From Microbacterium sp. (lineage in GTDB: Bacteria; Actinomycetota; Actinomycetes; Actinomycetales; Microbacteriaceae), in contig NZ_QFPF01000091.1 of the NCBI RefSeq assembly GCF_003248605.1, forward strand, positions 1 to 18,672: 18,672 bases of DNA, written 5' to 3'. Numbering within the stretch: the first letter of the stretch is position 1; every line of letters begins with the position of its first letter. The translations under genes were made by a program, and so were the position numbers. Of this stretch, positions 1 through 7,371 are shown in pieces. The notes under the pieces are model-generated. The model was given only the letters and a program-made list of their open reading frames with translations, searched no databases and was not told where the DNA came from.

Positions 1-893
1 ACTTCATCGCAAAGCTCAATGCCGTGCGGTACGCCTTCCTCGAGCTCGGGATCGACAACGGCATCATCGTCGCCCGTACCGACTCGCTCGGCGCAGGCCT
101 CACCCAGAAGCTCGCCGTCTCGCACGCACCGGGCGATCTCGGCGACCGCTACAACGCGTTCCTCGACGTCGAGGAGGTCACAGCATCCACTCTCGGCGAC
201 GGCGACGTCGTGATCCGGCGGGAGGGCAAGCTGCTGCGTCCGAAGCGCCTGGCAAGCAACCTCTACCAGTTCCGCGCGGGCACCGGCGAAGAGCGTGTCG
301 TGCTCGATTGCATCACGGCGCTGCAGAACGGCGCCGACCTGCTGTGGATCGAGACCGAGAAGCCGCACATCGAGCAGATCGCCGGCATGGTCGATGAGAT
401 CCGCAAGGCGGTGCCGAACGCGAAGCTCGTCTACAACAACAGCCCGTCGTTCAACTGGACCCTCAACTTCCGCCAGCAGGCCTACGATCTGCTGGCGGCC
501 CAGGGCGAGGACGTCTCGGCCTACGACCGCGCCGACCTCATGAACGTCGCCTACGACGACACGGCGCTCGCCCGGCTCGCCGACGAGAAGATCCGCACCT
601 TCCAGCGCGACGGAGCGGCTCGCGCGGGCATCTTCCACCACCTCATCACGCTGCCGACCTATCACACCGCCGCGCTGTCGACGGATGACCTGGCCAAGGG
701 CTACTTCGGCGACGAGGGGATGCTGGCGTACGTCCGCGGCGTGCAGCGTCGCGAGATCCGCGAGGGCATCGCGACCGTCAAGCACCAGAACATGGCCGGA
801 AGCGATATCGGCGACAACCACAAGGAGTACTTCGCGGGGGATGCGGCCCTCAAGGCCGGCGGCAACAACAACACGATGAATCAGTTCGGCTGA
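1..893 (+). CDS. aceA: Isocitrate lyase, C-terminal part (5' end outside window)
   Basis: Cleaves isocitrate to glyoxylate and succinate, the first committed step of the glyoxylate shunt, in the cytoplasm. The reading frame (codons from base 3) is open at the window edge, and 296 residues are visible. Recognisable pieces are the segment beginning IVARTDS, the active-site stretch NNSPSFNW (about residue 145 of the visible part), HHLITLPTYHT, and the C-terminal SDIGDNHKEYF and GGNNNTMNQFG. The wording and the long insertion between these blocks match the roughly 530-residue bacterial form (as in Pseudomonas) better than the 430-residue E. coli form. The catalytic KKCGH loop lies upstream, outside the window. 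The gene ends 5 bases before the convergent response regulator gene, and I see no clear terminator between them. The GTG at 24 is an internal valine, not the start. Confidence 0.95.
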   Translation, partial: FIAKLNAVRYAFLELGIDNGIIVARTDSLGAGLTQKLAVSHAPGDLGDRYNAFLDVEEVTASTLGDGDVVIRREGKLLRPKRLASNLYQFRAGTGEERVVLDCITALQNGADLLWIETEKPHIEQIAGMVDEIRKAVPNAKLVYNNSPSFNWTLNFRQQAYDLLAAQGEDVSAYDRADLMNVAYDDTALARLADEKIRTFQRDGAARAGIFHHLITLPTYHTAALSTDDLAKGYFGDEGMLAYVRGVQRREIREGIATVKHQNMAGSDIGDNHKEYFAGDAALKAGGNNNTMNQFG

Positions 894-898
894 CGTCG

Positions 899-1528
899 TC
901 AGAGCAGCCCGCGCTCCATGGCCAGGGTCACCGCACGGGTGCGGTCGGCGACACCGAGCTTGTCGAACACCTTGATCAGGTGCGTCTTCACGGTCGATTC
1001 GCCGATCCCCAGATCCACCGCGATCTGCTTGTTGCTGCGGCCCCGCGCGACGCGCGAGAGCACGTCGCGCTCGCGGGCCGTCAGCGAGAGGGATGCTGTC
1101 GGCTCGCGCATGCGCTGAACCAGGGCCACCGCGACCTGGGGGGAGAGCGCCGTCTGCCCCGCCGCGACCGATCGGATGCCCGCGACGATCTCGTCGCGCG
1201 GGGCCGCCTTGAGCAGGTAGCCGCTGGCTCCCGCCTCGATCGCGGCGAGGATCTGATCGTCGGACTCGTAGGTCGTGAGGATCAGCACGCGGGGGGCGGG
1301 GTCGCCCGCCTCCCCCGCGACGATGCGCACGGTCGCCGCGACCCCGTCGACACCGGGCATGCGCAGGTCCATGAGCACGACATCCGGGCGGGTCGCGGCC
1401 GCCAGACGCACCGCCGCGTCGCCGTCGGCGGCCTCGCCCACGACCTCGAGCCCGGCCTCGTCCGAGAGCAGCCCCGCAAGTCCAGCCCGCACGATGGGGT
1501 GATCATCGGCGATGACGAGGCGGATCAT
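899..1528 (-). CDS. NarL/LuxR-family two-component response regulator
   Basis: Phosphorylation-dependent transcription regulator of 209 residues. The receiver domain (about 1-120) has the acidic pair D8/D9, the phosphoacceptor D54 in VVLMDLRMPG, T85 and the conserved lysine K107 in YLLKA. A LuxR-type helix-turn-helix fills about 145-209 (LTARERDVLSRVARGRSNKQ, then GESTVKTHL). Its ATG overlaps the stop of the histidine kinase gene by 4 bases (ATGA, 1525-1528), so the two are translationally coupled and are very likely cognate partners. It is the last gene of a four-gene minus-strand operon starting with an ABC transporter, whose expression it probably controls. The target site is not proven; a dyad ahead of the first gene (4453-4476) is a candidate. 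The family assignment is firm, the inducing signal unknown. Confidence 0.95.
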   Translation of the reverse strand: MIRLVIADDHPIVRAGLAGLLSDEAGLEVVGEAADGDAAVRLAAATRPDVVLMDLRMPGVDGVAATVRIVAGEAGDPAPRVLILTTYESDDQILAAIEAGASGYLLKAAPRDEIVAGIRSVAAGQTALSPQVAVALVQRMREPTASLSLTARERDVLSRVARGRSNKQIAVDLGIGESTVKTHLIKVFDKLGVADRTRAVTLAMERGLL

Positions 1529-2703
1529 GCCGGCACCACCGCGTCGGGCACGCGCACCGTGACCGTGGTCCCCGCCCCGGCGGCCGACACGACCGCGAAC
1601 TCCCCGCCGGCCAGCCCCACACGCTCGGCCATGCCGTCGAGCCCGAAGCCTCGCGGTGCGGTGCCGGCGTCGAAGCCCCGGCCGTCATCGGCGACGACCA
1701 GATCGACCGCGCCGGCAGCATCCACTCGCACGCTCACGCGCACGAGCGTCGCCCGGGCATGCTTGCGCACGTTGGCCAGTGCCTCCTGCAGGCAGCGCAG
1801 CAGCACGACCTGGGCCTCACGAGCGAGGGATGCCGCCCCCGGCGCCGCGTGCAGATCCAGATCGATAGCGAGCCCCGCCTCGGCCCGGAACCGCGCGACG
1901 AGGCGTTCGAGGGCGGCTTCGAACGCAGCGTCCGAGGGCACCGCCGCCGTGCGCGAGACGAGAGCGCGCGCCTCGCCCAGTGCCTCGCGCGCGATCTGCT
2001 CGAGCGTCGCGACGGTGTCGGCGGCGGCATCCGTCTGACCCTCGCGGGACTGACGACCCGCGCGCTCGGCGAGAAGCACGAGGCCCGCGAGGGTCTGCGC
2101 GAGGGTGTCGTGGATGTCGCGGGCCAGGCGCTCGCGCTCGGCCGCGGCTCCGCGATCGCGGCTGAGCGCCTCCACCTCTCGCTGCGCGGCGGTGAGCTCG
2201 GCGAGGAGCCGCGCCCGCTCTTCGCCGTACTCGGCGATGCTGTAGATCCACAGGCCGAGGGCCGTCGCGAACACGAACGAGAAGATCGCCGTGGTCGCTC
2301 CCGACACGAACGCCGACCAGCCGAAACCGCCGCCGACGAAGAAGCCGATCCAGACCGCGAGGGCGACGACGCCCGAGGCGATCACCGCGGGCCGCCGGCG
2401 CGGGGCGAGCACCCAGACGAGCGGGTAGGCGAGGGTCTGCAGCATCGCCAGAAAAGGCGCCACCGAGGTCGCGACGATCAGGAGGACCCCCAGCGCTGCG
2501 ACGAAGACGGGATAGCGCCAGCCCGGATCGCGGCCGATCACCGGTCGCGCGATCACGGCGTAGAGCACCGCGAACACGACGATCGCGACGATGCCGCCCA
2601 CGCGGGTGCCCGCCTCGTCGGACCCGAGGCCGGCGAGCAGGGCGACGACGATGACCGCCGCCGCGCCCGTGACCGCGATGTCCCACCACCGGCGGTTCAG
2701 CAT
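1525..2703 (-). CDS. Sensor histidine kinase, HisKA_3 (DesK/NarX/LiaS-type)
   Basis: Membrane-bound kinase of 392 residues. The first 155 residues hold about five or six hydrophobic segments (roughly 9-27, 35-53, 65-85, 88-100, 106-125, 130-153) with only short loops, so no sizeable extracellular sensor domain exists and the signal is probably sensed in the membrane. A coiled linker (about 157-190) leads to the dimerisation/phosphoacceptor motif RLARDIHDTLAQ with H198. The ATPase domain follows, with an N-box-like ALANVRKHA, the G1 motif VADDGRGFD, and GFGLDGMAERV. The ATG at 2703 has GAGGGG seven bases upstream and lies 26 bases after the permease stop. By family analogy such intramembrane-sensing kinases beside ABC-2 exporters (for example the linearmycin-resistance system of Bacillus) respond to membrane-active compounds; that role is inferred here. 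Confidence 0.93.
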   Translation of the reverse strand: MLNRRWWDIAVTGAAAVIVVALLAGLGSDEAGTRVGGIVAIVVFAVLYAVIARPVIGRDPGWRYPVFVAALGVLLIVATSVAPFLAMLQTLAYPLVWVLAPRRRPAVIASGVVALAVWIGFFVGGGFGWSAFVSGATTAIFSFVFATALGLWIYSIAEYGEERARLLAELTAAQREVEALSRDRGAAAERERLARDIHDTLAQTLAGLVLLAERAGRQSREGQTDAAADTVATLEQIAREALGEARALVSRTAAVPSDAAFEAALERLVARFRAEAGLAIDLDLHAAPGAASLAREAQVVLLRCLQEALANVRKHARATLVRVSVRVDAAGAVDLVVADDGRGFDAGTAPRGFGLDGMAERVGLAGGEFAVVSAAGAGTTVTVRVPDAVVPA

Positions 2704-2729
2704 GGCGTTCCCCTCACTCCCCGCTCAGG

Positions 2730-3539
2730 CTACGCGTCGCGCCGGATCCACCGGAAGGTGAGGCGGCTGAGCACGAGCCCCACGACGAGCCACGCAGCGA
2801 GCGCGAGCACCACCCAGCCGAGGTCCCACTCGCCGGTGGGTTCGAGCGCCGCGTACTCCTCCGGCAGGAAGACCGCGCGCATGCCGCGCGCCATCCACGC
2901 CAGCGGGAAGATGCTCGCGATGTTCTGCAGCCACTCGGGCAGCTGCCAGAAGAAGAGGTACACGCCCGAGATGAACTGCAGCACGAGGGCGATCGGCACG
3001 ACCACGGCCGTGGCGCTCTTTCCGGTCCGCGGCAGCGACGACAGGGCGATGCCCAGGAGCGCTGACGTCGTGATGCCGAGCACGAAGACCCACGCGAACG
3101 TGCCCCAGGCCGCGGCGTCGCGGGGCAGCTCCACCCCGAAGACGAGCGCCGCGACACCCAGCAGCAGTGCCGCCTGCAGCACGCCGGTGGCGAGGACCTG
3201 CCCGATCTTGCCGAGGAAGTAGCTGACCGGCGAGAGCGGGGTGCCGCCCAGGCGCTTGAGGGTTCCCTCCGTGCGCTCGATCGCGATGTCGATCGCGAGG
3301 TTCTGGAACCCCGAGAGCAGCAGGCCCGCGGCCATCAGCCCCGGCAGATAGATCTGCGCCACCGGCAGCGCGGGCACGCCGGGGGCGGGCTGGAAGTCGC
3401 CGTCGGCTCCGAAGATCGTGCTGAACAGCGCCAGCATGACGACGGGGAACAGGAAGGTGAAGAACAGCGTGTCCGCCGAGCGGAAGTAGGTGCGCAGTTC
3501 GTATCGGGCGCGCCACACGCCCAGGGTCGCGACGCTCAT
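2730..3539 (-). CDS. ABC-2 type transporter permease
   Basis: Integral membrane subunit of an ABC exporter, 269 residues. It begins with a short cytoplasmic helix (MSVATLGVWRARYELRTY), then a first membrane span around 25-43 (LFFTFLFPVVMLALFSTIF), an extracytoplasmic loop and about five further spans. The cytoplasmic piece NLAIDIAIERTEGTLKRLGG followed by TPLSPVSYFLGK is typical of ABC2_membrane permeases of the DrrB/YhgE-like group. The start ATG overlaps the ATPase stop by 4 bases (3536-3539), showing tight coupling with the upstream gene. Only one permease gene is present, so a homodimer is likely. The substrate is unknown; with the kinase-regulator pair downstream, export of a toxic amphiphile or antibiotic is the natural guess. 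The same frame stays open upstream through the ATPase gene, but that extension is only a shadow. Confidence 0.92.
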   Translation of the reverse strand: MSVATLGVWRARYELRTYFRSADTLFFTFLFPVVMLALFSTIFGADGDFQPAPGVPALPVAQIYLPGLMAAGLLLSGFQNLAIDIAIERTEGTLKRLGGTPLSPVSYFLGKIGQVLATGVLQAALLLGVAALVFGVELPRDAAAWGTFAWVFVLGITTSALLGIALSSLPRTGKSATAVVVPIALVLQFISGVYLFFWQLPEWLQNIASIFPLAWMARGMRAVFLPEEYAALEPTGEWDLGWVVLALAAWLVVGLVLSRLTFRWIRRDA

Positions 3540-4426
3540 CGCCGTGCTCCTTCGGTCGGCGCCGCAGCGGGCGCGGGGGATGTCGGGGGTTCTTCGACGA
3601 GCTCGAGGTAGATGTCCTCGAGGCTCGGGCGACGGATCTCGAGCCCGGCGGGCTCGGTACCCAGACGTGCGGCGAGGGCGGTGACGAAGGCCCATGGCTC
3701 GGCGACCCGCCTCTCGTGCACCTCCCCCGCCTCGATCCAGCGCACGATCGGCGTCGTCGCACGCTCTCCCCCGAACGTCGCGACGGGGCCGATCGCACGC
3801 AGGCGTCCGGCGGCGATCACGGCCACACGGTCGGCGAGCTGCGCCGCCTCGTCGAGATAGTGGGTGGTGAGCAGGATCGTGACCCCGTCGTCCTTCAGAC
3901 CCCGGATCAGCTCCCAGAACTCTCGCCGCGCGTGCGGGTCGAACCCCGTCGTCGGCTCGTCGAGGAAGAGCAGCTCGGGGCGTCCGATGATGCCGAGCGC
4001 GACATCCACCCGCCTCTGCTGGCCTCCCGAGAGCTTCGAGATGCGTGTGTTCGCCTGCGCCTCGAGCCCCACCGCCGCGATGACCTCGTCGACGTCGCGA
4101 GCACGCGGGTAGTAGCCGGCGAACTGCCGCAGCTGCTCGCGCACGGTGACCAATCCCGCCTCGCCGTGCGCCTGCAGCACGATGCCCAGGCGCGCCTTCC
4201 AGTCCAGGTCGCCGCGTGCGGGGTCCACACCCAGCACCGAGACCTCGCCGGAGGTGCGCCGACGATACCCCTCGAGGATCTCGACGGTCGTGGACTTGCC
4301 CGCGCCGTTGGGTCCGAGAAGCGCGAAGGTCTCGCCGCGCGCGATATCGAACGACACGTCGTCCACGACATGTCGATCTCCGTAGCTCTTGCGCAGGTTC
4401 CGCACCCGCACCGCATTCGTGTCCAT
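3536..4426 (-). CDS. ABC transporter ATP-binding protein (DrrA-like exporter ATPase)
   Basis: ATPase subunit of 296 residues powering the adjacent ABC-2 permease. All motifs are intact: Walker A GPNGAGKS at 38-45, Q-loop Q85, signature LSGGQ at 132-136, Walker B LLFLDE at 152-157, D-loop residues after PTTGFDP, and switch histidine H189 in LLTTHYLDEA. A C-terminal extension of about 80 residues (after 215) precedes the end, as in DrrA/CcmA-type exporters. I chose the ATG at 4426 because GGTGGAG sits just upstream and the homologous region starts here; the frame stays open to 4510, but the extra 28 residues look unlike the family and would cover the promoter region. It is the first gene of the four-gene operon and is divergent from the aminotransferase gene, with 126 bases between them. 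Confidence 0.93.
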   Translation of the reverse strand: MDTNAVRVRNLRKSYGDRHVVDDVSFDIARGETFALLGPNGAGKSTTVEILEGYRRRTSGEVSVLGVDPARGDLDWKARLGIVLQAHGEAGLVTVREQLRQFAGYYPRARDVDEVIAAVGLEAQANTRISKLSGGQQRRVDVALGIIGRPELLFLDEPTTGFDPHARREFWELIRGLKDDGVTILLTTHYLDEAAQLADRVAVIAAGRLRAIGPVATFGGERATTPIVRWIEAGEVHERRVAEPWAFVTALAARLGTEPAGLEIRRPSLEDIYLELVEEPPTSPAPAAAPTEGARR

Positions 4427-4452
4427 GTCTCCACCCTGCCGCCGGGGCGAGA

Positions 4453-4476
4453 CCTGCGACAGCGTCCGTTCGCAGG
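4453..4476. promoter_or_regulatory. Inverted repeat upstream of the ABC/two-component operon
   Basis: CCTGCGA (4453-4459) and TCGCAGG (4470-4476) form a perfect 7-base inverted repeat with a 10-base spacer, 27 bases before the ATPase start. This size and spacing would suit a dimeric NarL-type regulator or could be a hairpin in the 5' leader. Binding by the operon's own regulator is inferred, not shown. Confidence 0.35.
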
Positions 4477-4485
4477 AGTCGGCAT

Positions 4486-4501
4486 CCCCCATTCGGTGGA
4501 C
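4486..4501 (+). repeat. Copy 1 of a 16-base intergenic motif
   Basis: CCCCCATTCGGTGGAC occurs here between the divergent ATPase and aminotransferase genes, and again exactly at 9602-9617, just ahead of the candidate small RNA promoter. Both copies are non-coding and in the same orientation. The function is unknown; a protein-binding site is the simplest idea. Confidence 0.5.
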
Positions 4502-4539
4502 CCCCGGCATCCCTCACGTCATCCGCGAACGGGGCCGAC

Positions 4540-4545
4540 TACGCT
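4540..4545 (+). promoter_or_regulatory. -10 box for leaderless aminotransferase mRNA
   Basis: TACGCT fits the actinobacterial -10 pattern TAnnnT and ends 7 bases before the GTG at 4553, so transcription would start at or within a base of the start codon. No ribosome binding site is present. The -35 region has no good match. Confidence 0.5.
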
Positions 4546-4552
4546 CTAACGC

Positions 4553-5719
4553 GTGACCGAACGCGCTCCGCTCTCCCGCAAACTGTCCGCCATCGCCGAG
4601 TCGGCGACCCTCAAGGTCGACGCCAAGGCCAAGGCCCTGCAGGCGGCGGGTCGCCCCGTCATCTCCTACGCCGCGGGCGAGCCCGATTTCGCGACGCCGC
4701 CCTTCATCGTGGATGCTGCCGCCTCGGCCCTGCGCGACCCCGCCAACTACCGCTACACCCCGGCCGCGGGTCTGCCGGTGCTCCGCGAGGCGATCGCCGC
4801 CAAGACGCTGCGCGACTCGGGACTCGAGGTCGCACCCTCGCAGATCATCGTGACCAACGGCGGCAAGCAGGCTGTCTATCAGGCCTTTCAGACGGTCGTG
4901 AACCCCGGCGACGAGGTGCTGCTGCCGGCTCCCTACTGGACCACCTACCCGGAGGCGATCGCACTGGCCGACGGCGTGCCGGTCGAGGTGTTCGCGGGCG
5001 CCGAGGCCGCCCGCACCGACCGCACGACGGTGCTCGTGTTCGTCTCGCCCTCGAACCCCACCGGCGCCGTCTACACGCCCGAGGAGACGACCGCGATCGG
5101 CGAGTGGGCGCTCGCTCACGGCATCTGGGTCATCACCGACGAGATCTACCAGAACCTCGTCTACGAGGGTGCCCGGGCCGTGTCGATCGTCGAGGCCGTG
5201 CCGGAGCTTGCGGGTCAGACGCTGCTGGTCAACGGTGTCGCCAAGACCTACGCCATGACCGGGTGGCGCGTGGGCTGGATGGTCGGTCCGGCCGACGCGA
5301 TCAAGCTCGCCGGCAACCTGCAGTCGCACCTCTCGAGCAACGTCAACAACATCGCCCAGCGCGCCGCGGCCGCGGCCCTCACCGGTCCGCAGGACGAGGC
5401 CGAGGCCTTCCGCGCCGCGTTCGATCGCCGCCGCCGCCTCATCGTCGGCGAGCTGTCGAAGATCGACGGCGTCTCGGTGCCCACCCCGCTCGGCGCGTTC
5501 TACGTCTATCCCGACGTCACGGGTCTGCTCGGGCGCGAGTGGGCGGGAGTGACGCCGACGACCTCTCTCGAGCTCGCCGACCTCATCCTCGAACAGGCCG
5601 AGGTCGCGGTCGTCCCCGGCGAGGCGTTCGGTCCGAGCGGGTATCTGCGCCTGTCGTACGCGCTCGGCGACGACGCTCTCCTCGAGGGCATCCAGCGCCT
5701 GCAGCGTCTCTTCGCCTGA
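4553..5719 (+). CDS. Pyridoxal phosphate-dependent aminotransferase, class I/II (aspartate aminotransferase type)
   Basis: Cytoplasmic aminotransferase of 388 residues, the usual length for fold-type I class I/II enzymes of the AspC/bacterial Ib subgroup. Visible landmarks are YAAGEPDF near 39-46, the glycine-rich TNGGKQA (101-107) that holds the cofactor phosphate, PYWTTYPE (127-134), SPSNPTG (165-171) with the ring-contacting asparagine, [12 protein letters not shown] (195-206) with D196 and Y199, the Schiff-base lysine K231 in [16 protein letters not shown], and near the C-terminus YLRLSYAL with the substrate-carboxylate arginine. The likely reaction is transfer between aspartate (or a related amino acid) and 2-oxoglutarate; the precise amino donor cannot be read from sequence. 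It starts with GTG and no ribosome binding site, consistent with a leaderless mRNA. It stands alone, divergent from the ABC operon and convergent with the murB operon. Confidence 0.93.
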   Translation: MTERAPLSRKLSAIAESATLKVDAKAKALQAAGRPVISYAAGEPDFATPPFIVDAAASALRDPANYRYTPAAGLPVLREAIAAKTLRDSGLEVAPSQIIVTNGGKQAVYQAFQTVVNPGDEVLLPAPYWTTYPEAIALADGVPVEVFAGAEAARTDRTTVLVFVSPSNPTGAVYTPEETTAIGEWALAHGIWVITDEIYQNLVYEGARAVSIVEAVPELAGQTLLVNGVAKTYAMTGWRVGWMVGPADAIKLAGNLQSHLSSNVNNIAQRAAAAALTGPQDEAEAFRAAFDRRRRLIVGELSKIDGVSVPTPLGAFYVYPDVTGLLGREWAGVTPTTSLELADLILEQAEVAVVPGEAFGPSGYLRLSYALGDDALLEGIQRLQRLFA

Positions 5720-5721
5720 TC

Positions 5722-5812
5722 TGCCGCCGAGTGCACGGCGTGTCGCCGAGTGCACGACTTCGCCCGCGCGGGGAGGACGTGCACTCGGCGACAACCCGTG
5801 CGCTCGGCGAAC
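5722..5812. repeat. Nested tandem/inverted repeat between convergent genes
   Basis: Two tandem units on the left, TGCCGCCGAGTGCACG (5722-5737) and TGTCGCCGAGTGCACG (5741-5756), are mirrored on the right by CGTGCACTCGGCGACA (5778-5793) and CGTGCGCTCGGCGA (5797-5810). Both pairs have a 19-base period. The inner pair is a perfect 16-base inverted repeat with a 21-base loop that itself contains CCCGCGCGGG. The element fills almost the whole gap between the aminotransferase and murB stops, so it may end transcription from both sides, although no T-run follows either arm. The layout resembles a REP/BIME-like intergenic element. Confidence 0.8.
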
Positions 5813-5815
5813 GAG

Positions 5816-6952
5816 CTAGAGCTCGACGTTGAGCAGGACGGGCTCGGGCTGCAGGATCAGCCCGAACTCGGACTGCACCCGGCCCTGGATGAAGCGTGCG
5901 AGCTCGGCGATCTCTGCCGCGCTGGCCCCGCCTCGATTGGTCAGCGCGAGGGCGTGCTTGCTCGAGAGCGCCGCCCGCGAGCGCGGAAGCTTGAACCCCT
6001 TGCGCAGCCCGGAGTGCTCGATGAGCCACGCGGCGCTGACCTTGACATCGGGCGCCGCGCCCGAGGGCTGCGGCACGGTGCCATCCCACGTCGCCAGCGG
6101 AATCACGGTCACGGTGTCCATGTCGGGCTTGACCGGCCACCGCGGGCACTCATCGGGCAGCGTCCTGGCGAAGGACGTCGACACGATCGCGTTCTGGAAG
6201 AACGACCCCGCGCTGTAGGTGTCAGGGTCGGCATCGTCGAGCACCATGCCCTTCGCCGCGCGGGTGGCCAGCACATGGTCGCGGATCCACGCCAGGGTGA
6301 CGGATGCTGTCGCGTCGATGCCGAGCGCACGGCGCAACTGCTCGCCCCGCACGGGAAAGGCACCGGCACCGACGGCCCGCAGCTCGAGGGTGACCGAGAG
6401 GATCACGGCCGAACGCTCCGCGACCGACCCATAGTGCGCCTTCAGGACCGAGGTGCGAAAGCCCAGCCCGAGCTGCGCCGCGGGAAGGATCGAGACCTCG
6501 CCGGTGGCCTCGTCGATCAGCTCCACCTCGATGAGGGTCTGCTCGATCTCCTGCCCGTAGGCGCCGATGTTCTGCACCGGAGCGGCGCCCACCGTGCCGG
6601 GGATGCCGGACATCGCCTCGATGCCCGCGAGGCCCTCGGCGACGGTGTAGGCGACGAGTTCGTCCCAGTCGTGTCCGGCCGCGACGCGCAGGCGCACGTG
6701 GCCCTCGCGGGGCGAAGGCAGTTGTTCGATGCCGCGTGTGCGCACCAGCACGACGGTGCCCTCGACCTCCTCATCCCCGACGAAGAGGTTCGAGCCGCCG
6801 CCCAGCACGAGCCACGGCTCGCGCGCGGCCCACGCCTGCCGCAGCGCGGCGACGAGGGCGTCGCGCGTGTCCGCCTCGACGAGGCGCTCGGGGACGCCGC
6901 CGGTTCGCAGTGTCGTCAGCTCGGCGAGCGGCCGAGGGGTCAATTCGGGCAT
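5816..6952 (-). CDS. murB: UDP-N-acetylenolpyruvoylglucosamine reductase
   Basis: Cytoplasmic FAD enzyme that reduces UDP-GlcNAc-enolpyruvate to UDP-MurNAc with NADPH, the second step of peptidoglycan precursor synthesis. The protein has 378 residues. Visible are the FAD-binding LVLGGGSNLFV (48-58), GIEAMSGIPGTVGAAPVQNI (110-129), FRTSVLK with R166, SAGSFFQN with S250 as the expected proton donor, SKHALALTNRGG (331-342), and E370 near the C-terminus; R166, S250 and E370 correspond to the E. coli catalytic set R159, S229 and E325. The pattern is the type I form. I start it at the ATG at 6952, which overlaps the upstream dehydratase stop by one base (TGATG), so translation is probably by termination-reinitiation. 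The frame is open further upstream, but that overlaps a better gene. Confidence 0.96.
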   Translation of the reverse strand: MPELTPRPLAELTTLRTGGVPERLVEADTRDALVAALRQAWAAREPWLVLGGGSNLFVGDEEVEGTVVLVRTRGIEQLPSPREGHVRLRVAAGHDWDELVAYTVAEGLAGIEAMSGIPGTVGAAPVQNIGAYGQEIEQTLIEVELIDEATGEVSILPAAQLGLGFRTSVLKAHYGSVAERSAVILSVTLELRAVGAGAFPVRGEQLRRALGIDATASVTLAWIRDHVLATRAAKGMVLDDADPDTYSAGSFFQNAIVSTSFARTLPDECPRWPVKPDMDTVTVIPLATWDGTVPQPSGAAPDVKVSAAWLIEHSGLRKGFKLPRSRAALSSKHALALTNRGGASAAEIAELARFIQGRVQSEFGLILQPEPVLLNVEL

Positions 6953-7371
6953 CAGGCGAACGTCACGCGCACCTGGGCTTTGCCCAGCACCGTCGTGTCG
7001 GCGCAGGTCACGGTCAGATCGATGCGGCCGGTGCGGGCCTCGGCGTCGAACTGCGCGAGCGTCGCGACCACGTGTACGTCCGCGCCCGTCTCGGCGTCGA
7101 CGACGACGGGGCGGGTGAAGCGCACGCCGTAGTCGGTGATCCGACCGGCGTCGCCGAGCCACGGCACGATCGTCGCCCCGGCAAGACCCATGGTCAGCAT
7201 CCCGTGCGCGAGCACACCCGGAAGACCCACCCTCGCTGCGACGTCGTCGCGGTAGTGGATGGGGTTGAAATCACCCGAGGCGCCGGCGTACCGCACGAGG
7301 GACTCGCGCGTCAGATGCACCGAGCGTTCGGCCACGATCTCGCCCACGGCGGGCAGGTCGGCTGCGCTCAT
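6952..7371 (-). CDS. MaoC-like (R)-hydroxyacyl dehydratase subunit (HadB-like)
   Basis: A 139-residue single hot-dog-fold protein with the hydratase 2 motif YAGASGDFNPIHYRDDVAAR: D34 and H39 are the expected catalytic pair, followed by GLPGVLAHGMLTMG. Such subunits dehydrate (3R)-hydroxyacyl-CoA or -ACP. It overlaps the upstream HadA-like gene by 4 bases (7368-7371, ATGA) and murB by one base, so the three form one tight operon. In mycobacteria HadA and HadB form a heterodimer in FAS-II; the pair here is probably the equivalent heterodimer, but the organism likely lacks mycolic acids, so the substrate is uncertain (fatty acid synthesis or another acyl chain). The family assignment is firm, the physiological role inferred. 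Confidence 0.88.
   Translation of the reverse strand: MSAADLPAVGEIVAERSVHLTRESLVRYAGASGDFNPIHYRDDVAARVGLPGVLAHGMLTMGLAGATIVPWLGDAGRITDYGVRFTRPVVVDAETGADVHVVATLAQFDAEARTGRIDLTVTCADTTVLGKAQVRVTFA

Noticed and set aside
1759..3222. Long plus-strand open frame antisense to the kinase and permease genes
   Set aside because: It is the antisense shadow of a high-GC gene: composition is Arg/Gly/Asp-rich, there are no domains, and the opposite strand carries clear motifs.
3536..4510. Extended start of the ABC ATPase at 4510
   Set aside because: The added 28 residues are not family-like, they would cover the divergent regulatory region, and GGTGGAG precedes the ATG at 4426.
5722..5812. Short repeats read as a CRISPR array
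   Set aside because: Units are 16 bases, half are inverted, and the intervening 3-21 bases are not spacer-like; there are no cas genes.
5750..7132. Long plus-strand frame opposite murB
   Set aside because: Antisense shadow; murB with intact R166, S250 and E370 is on the other strand.
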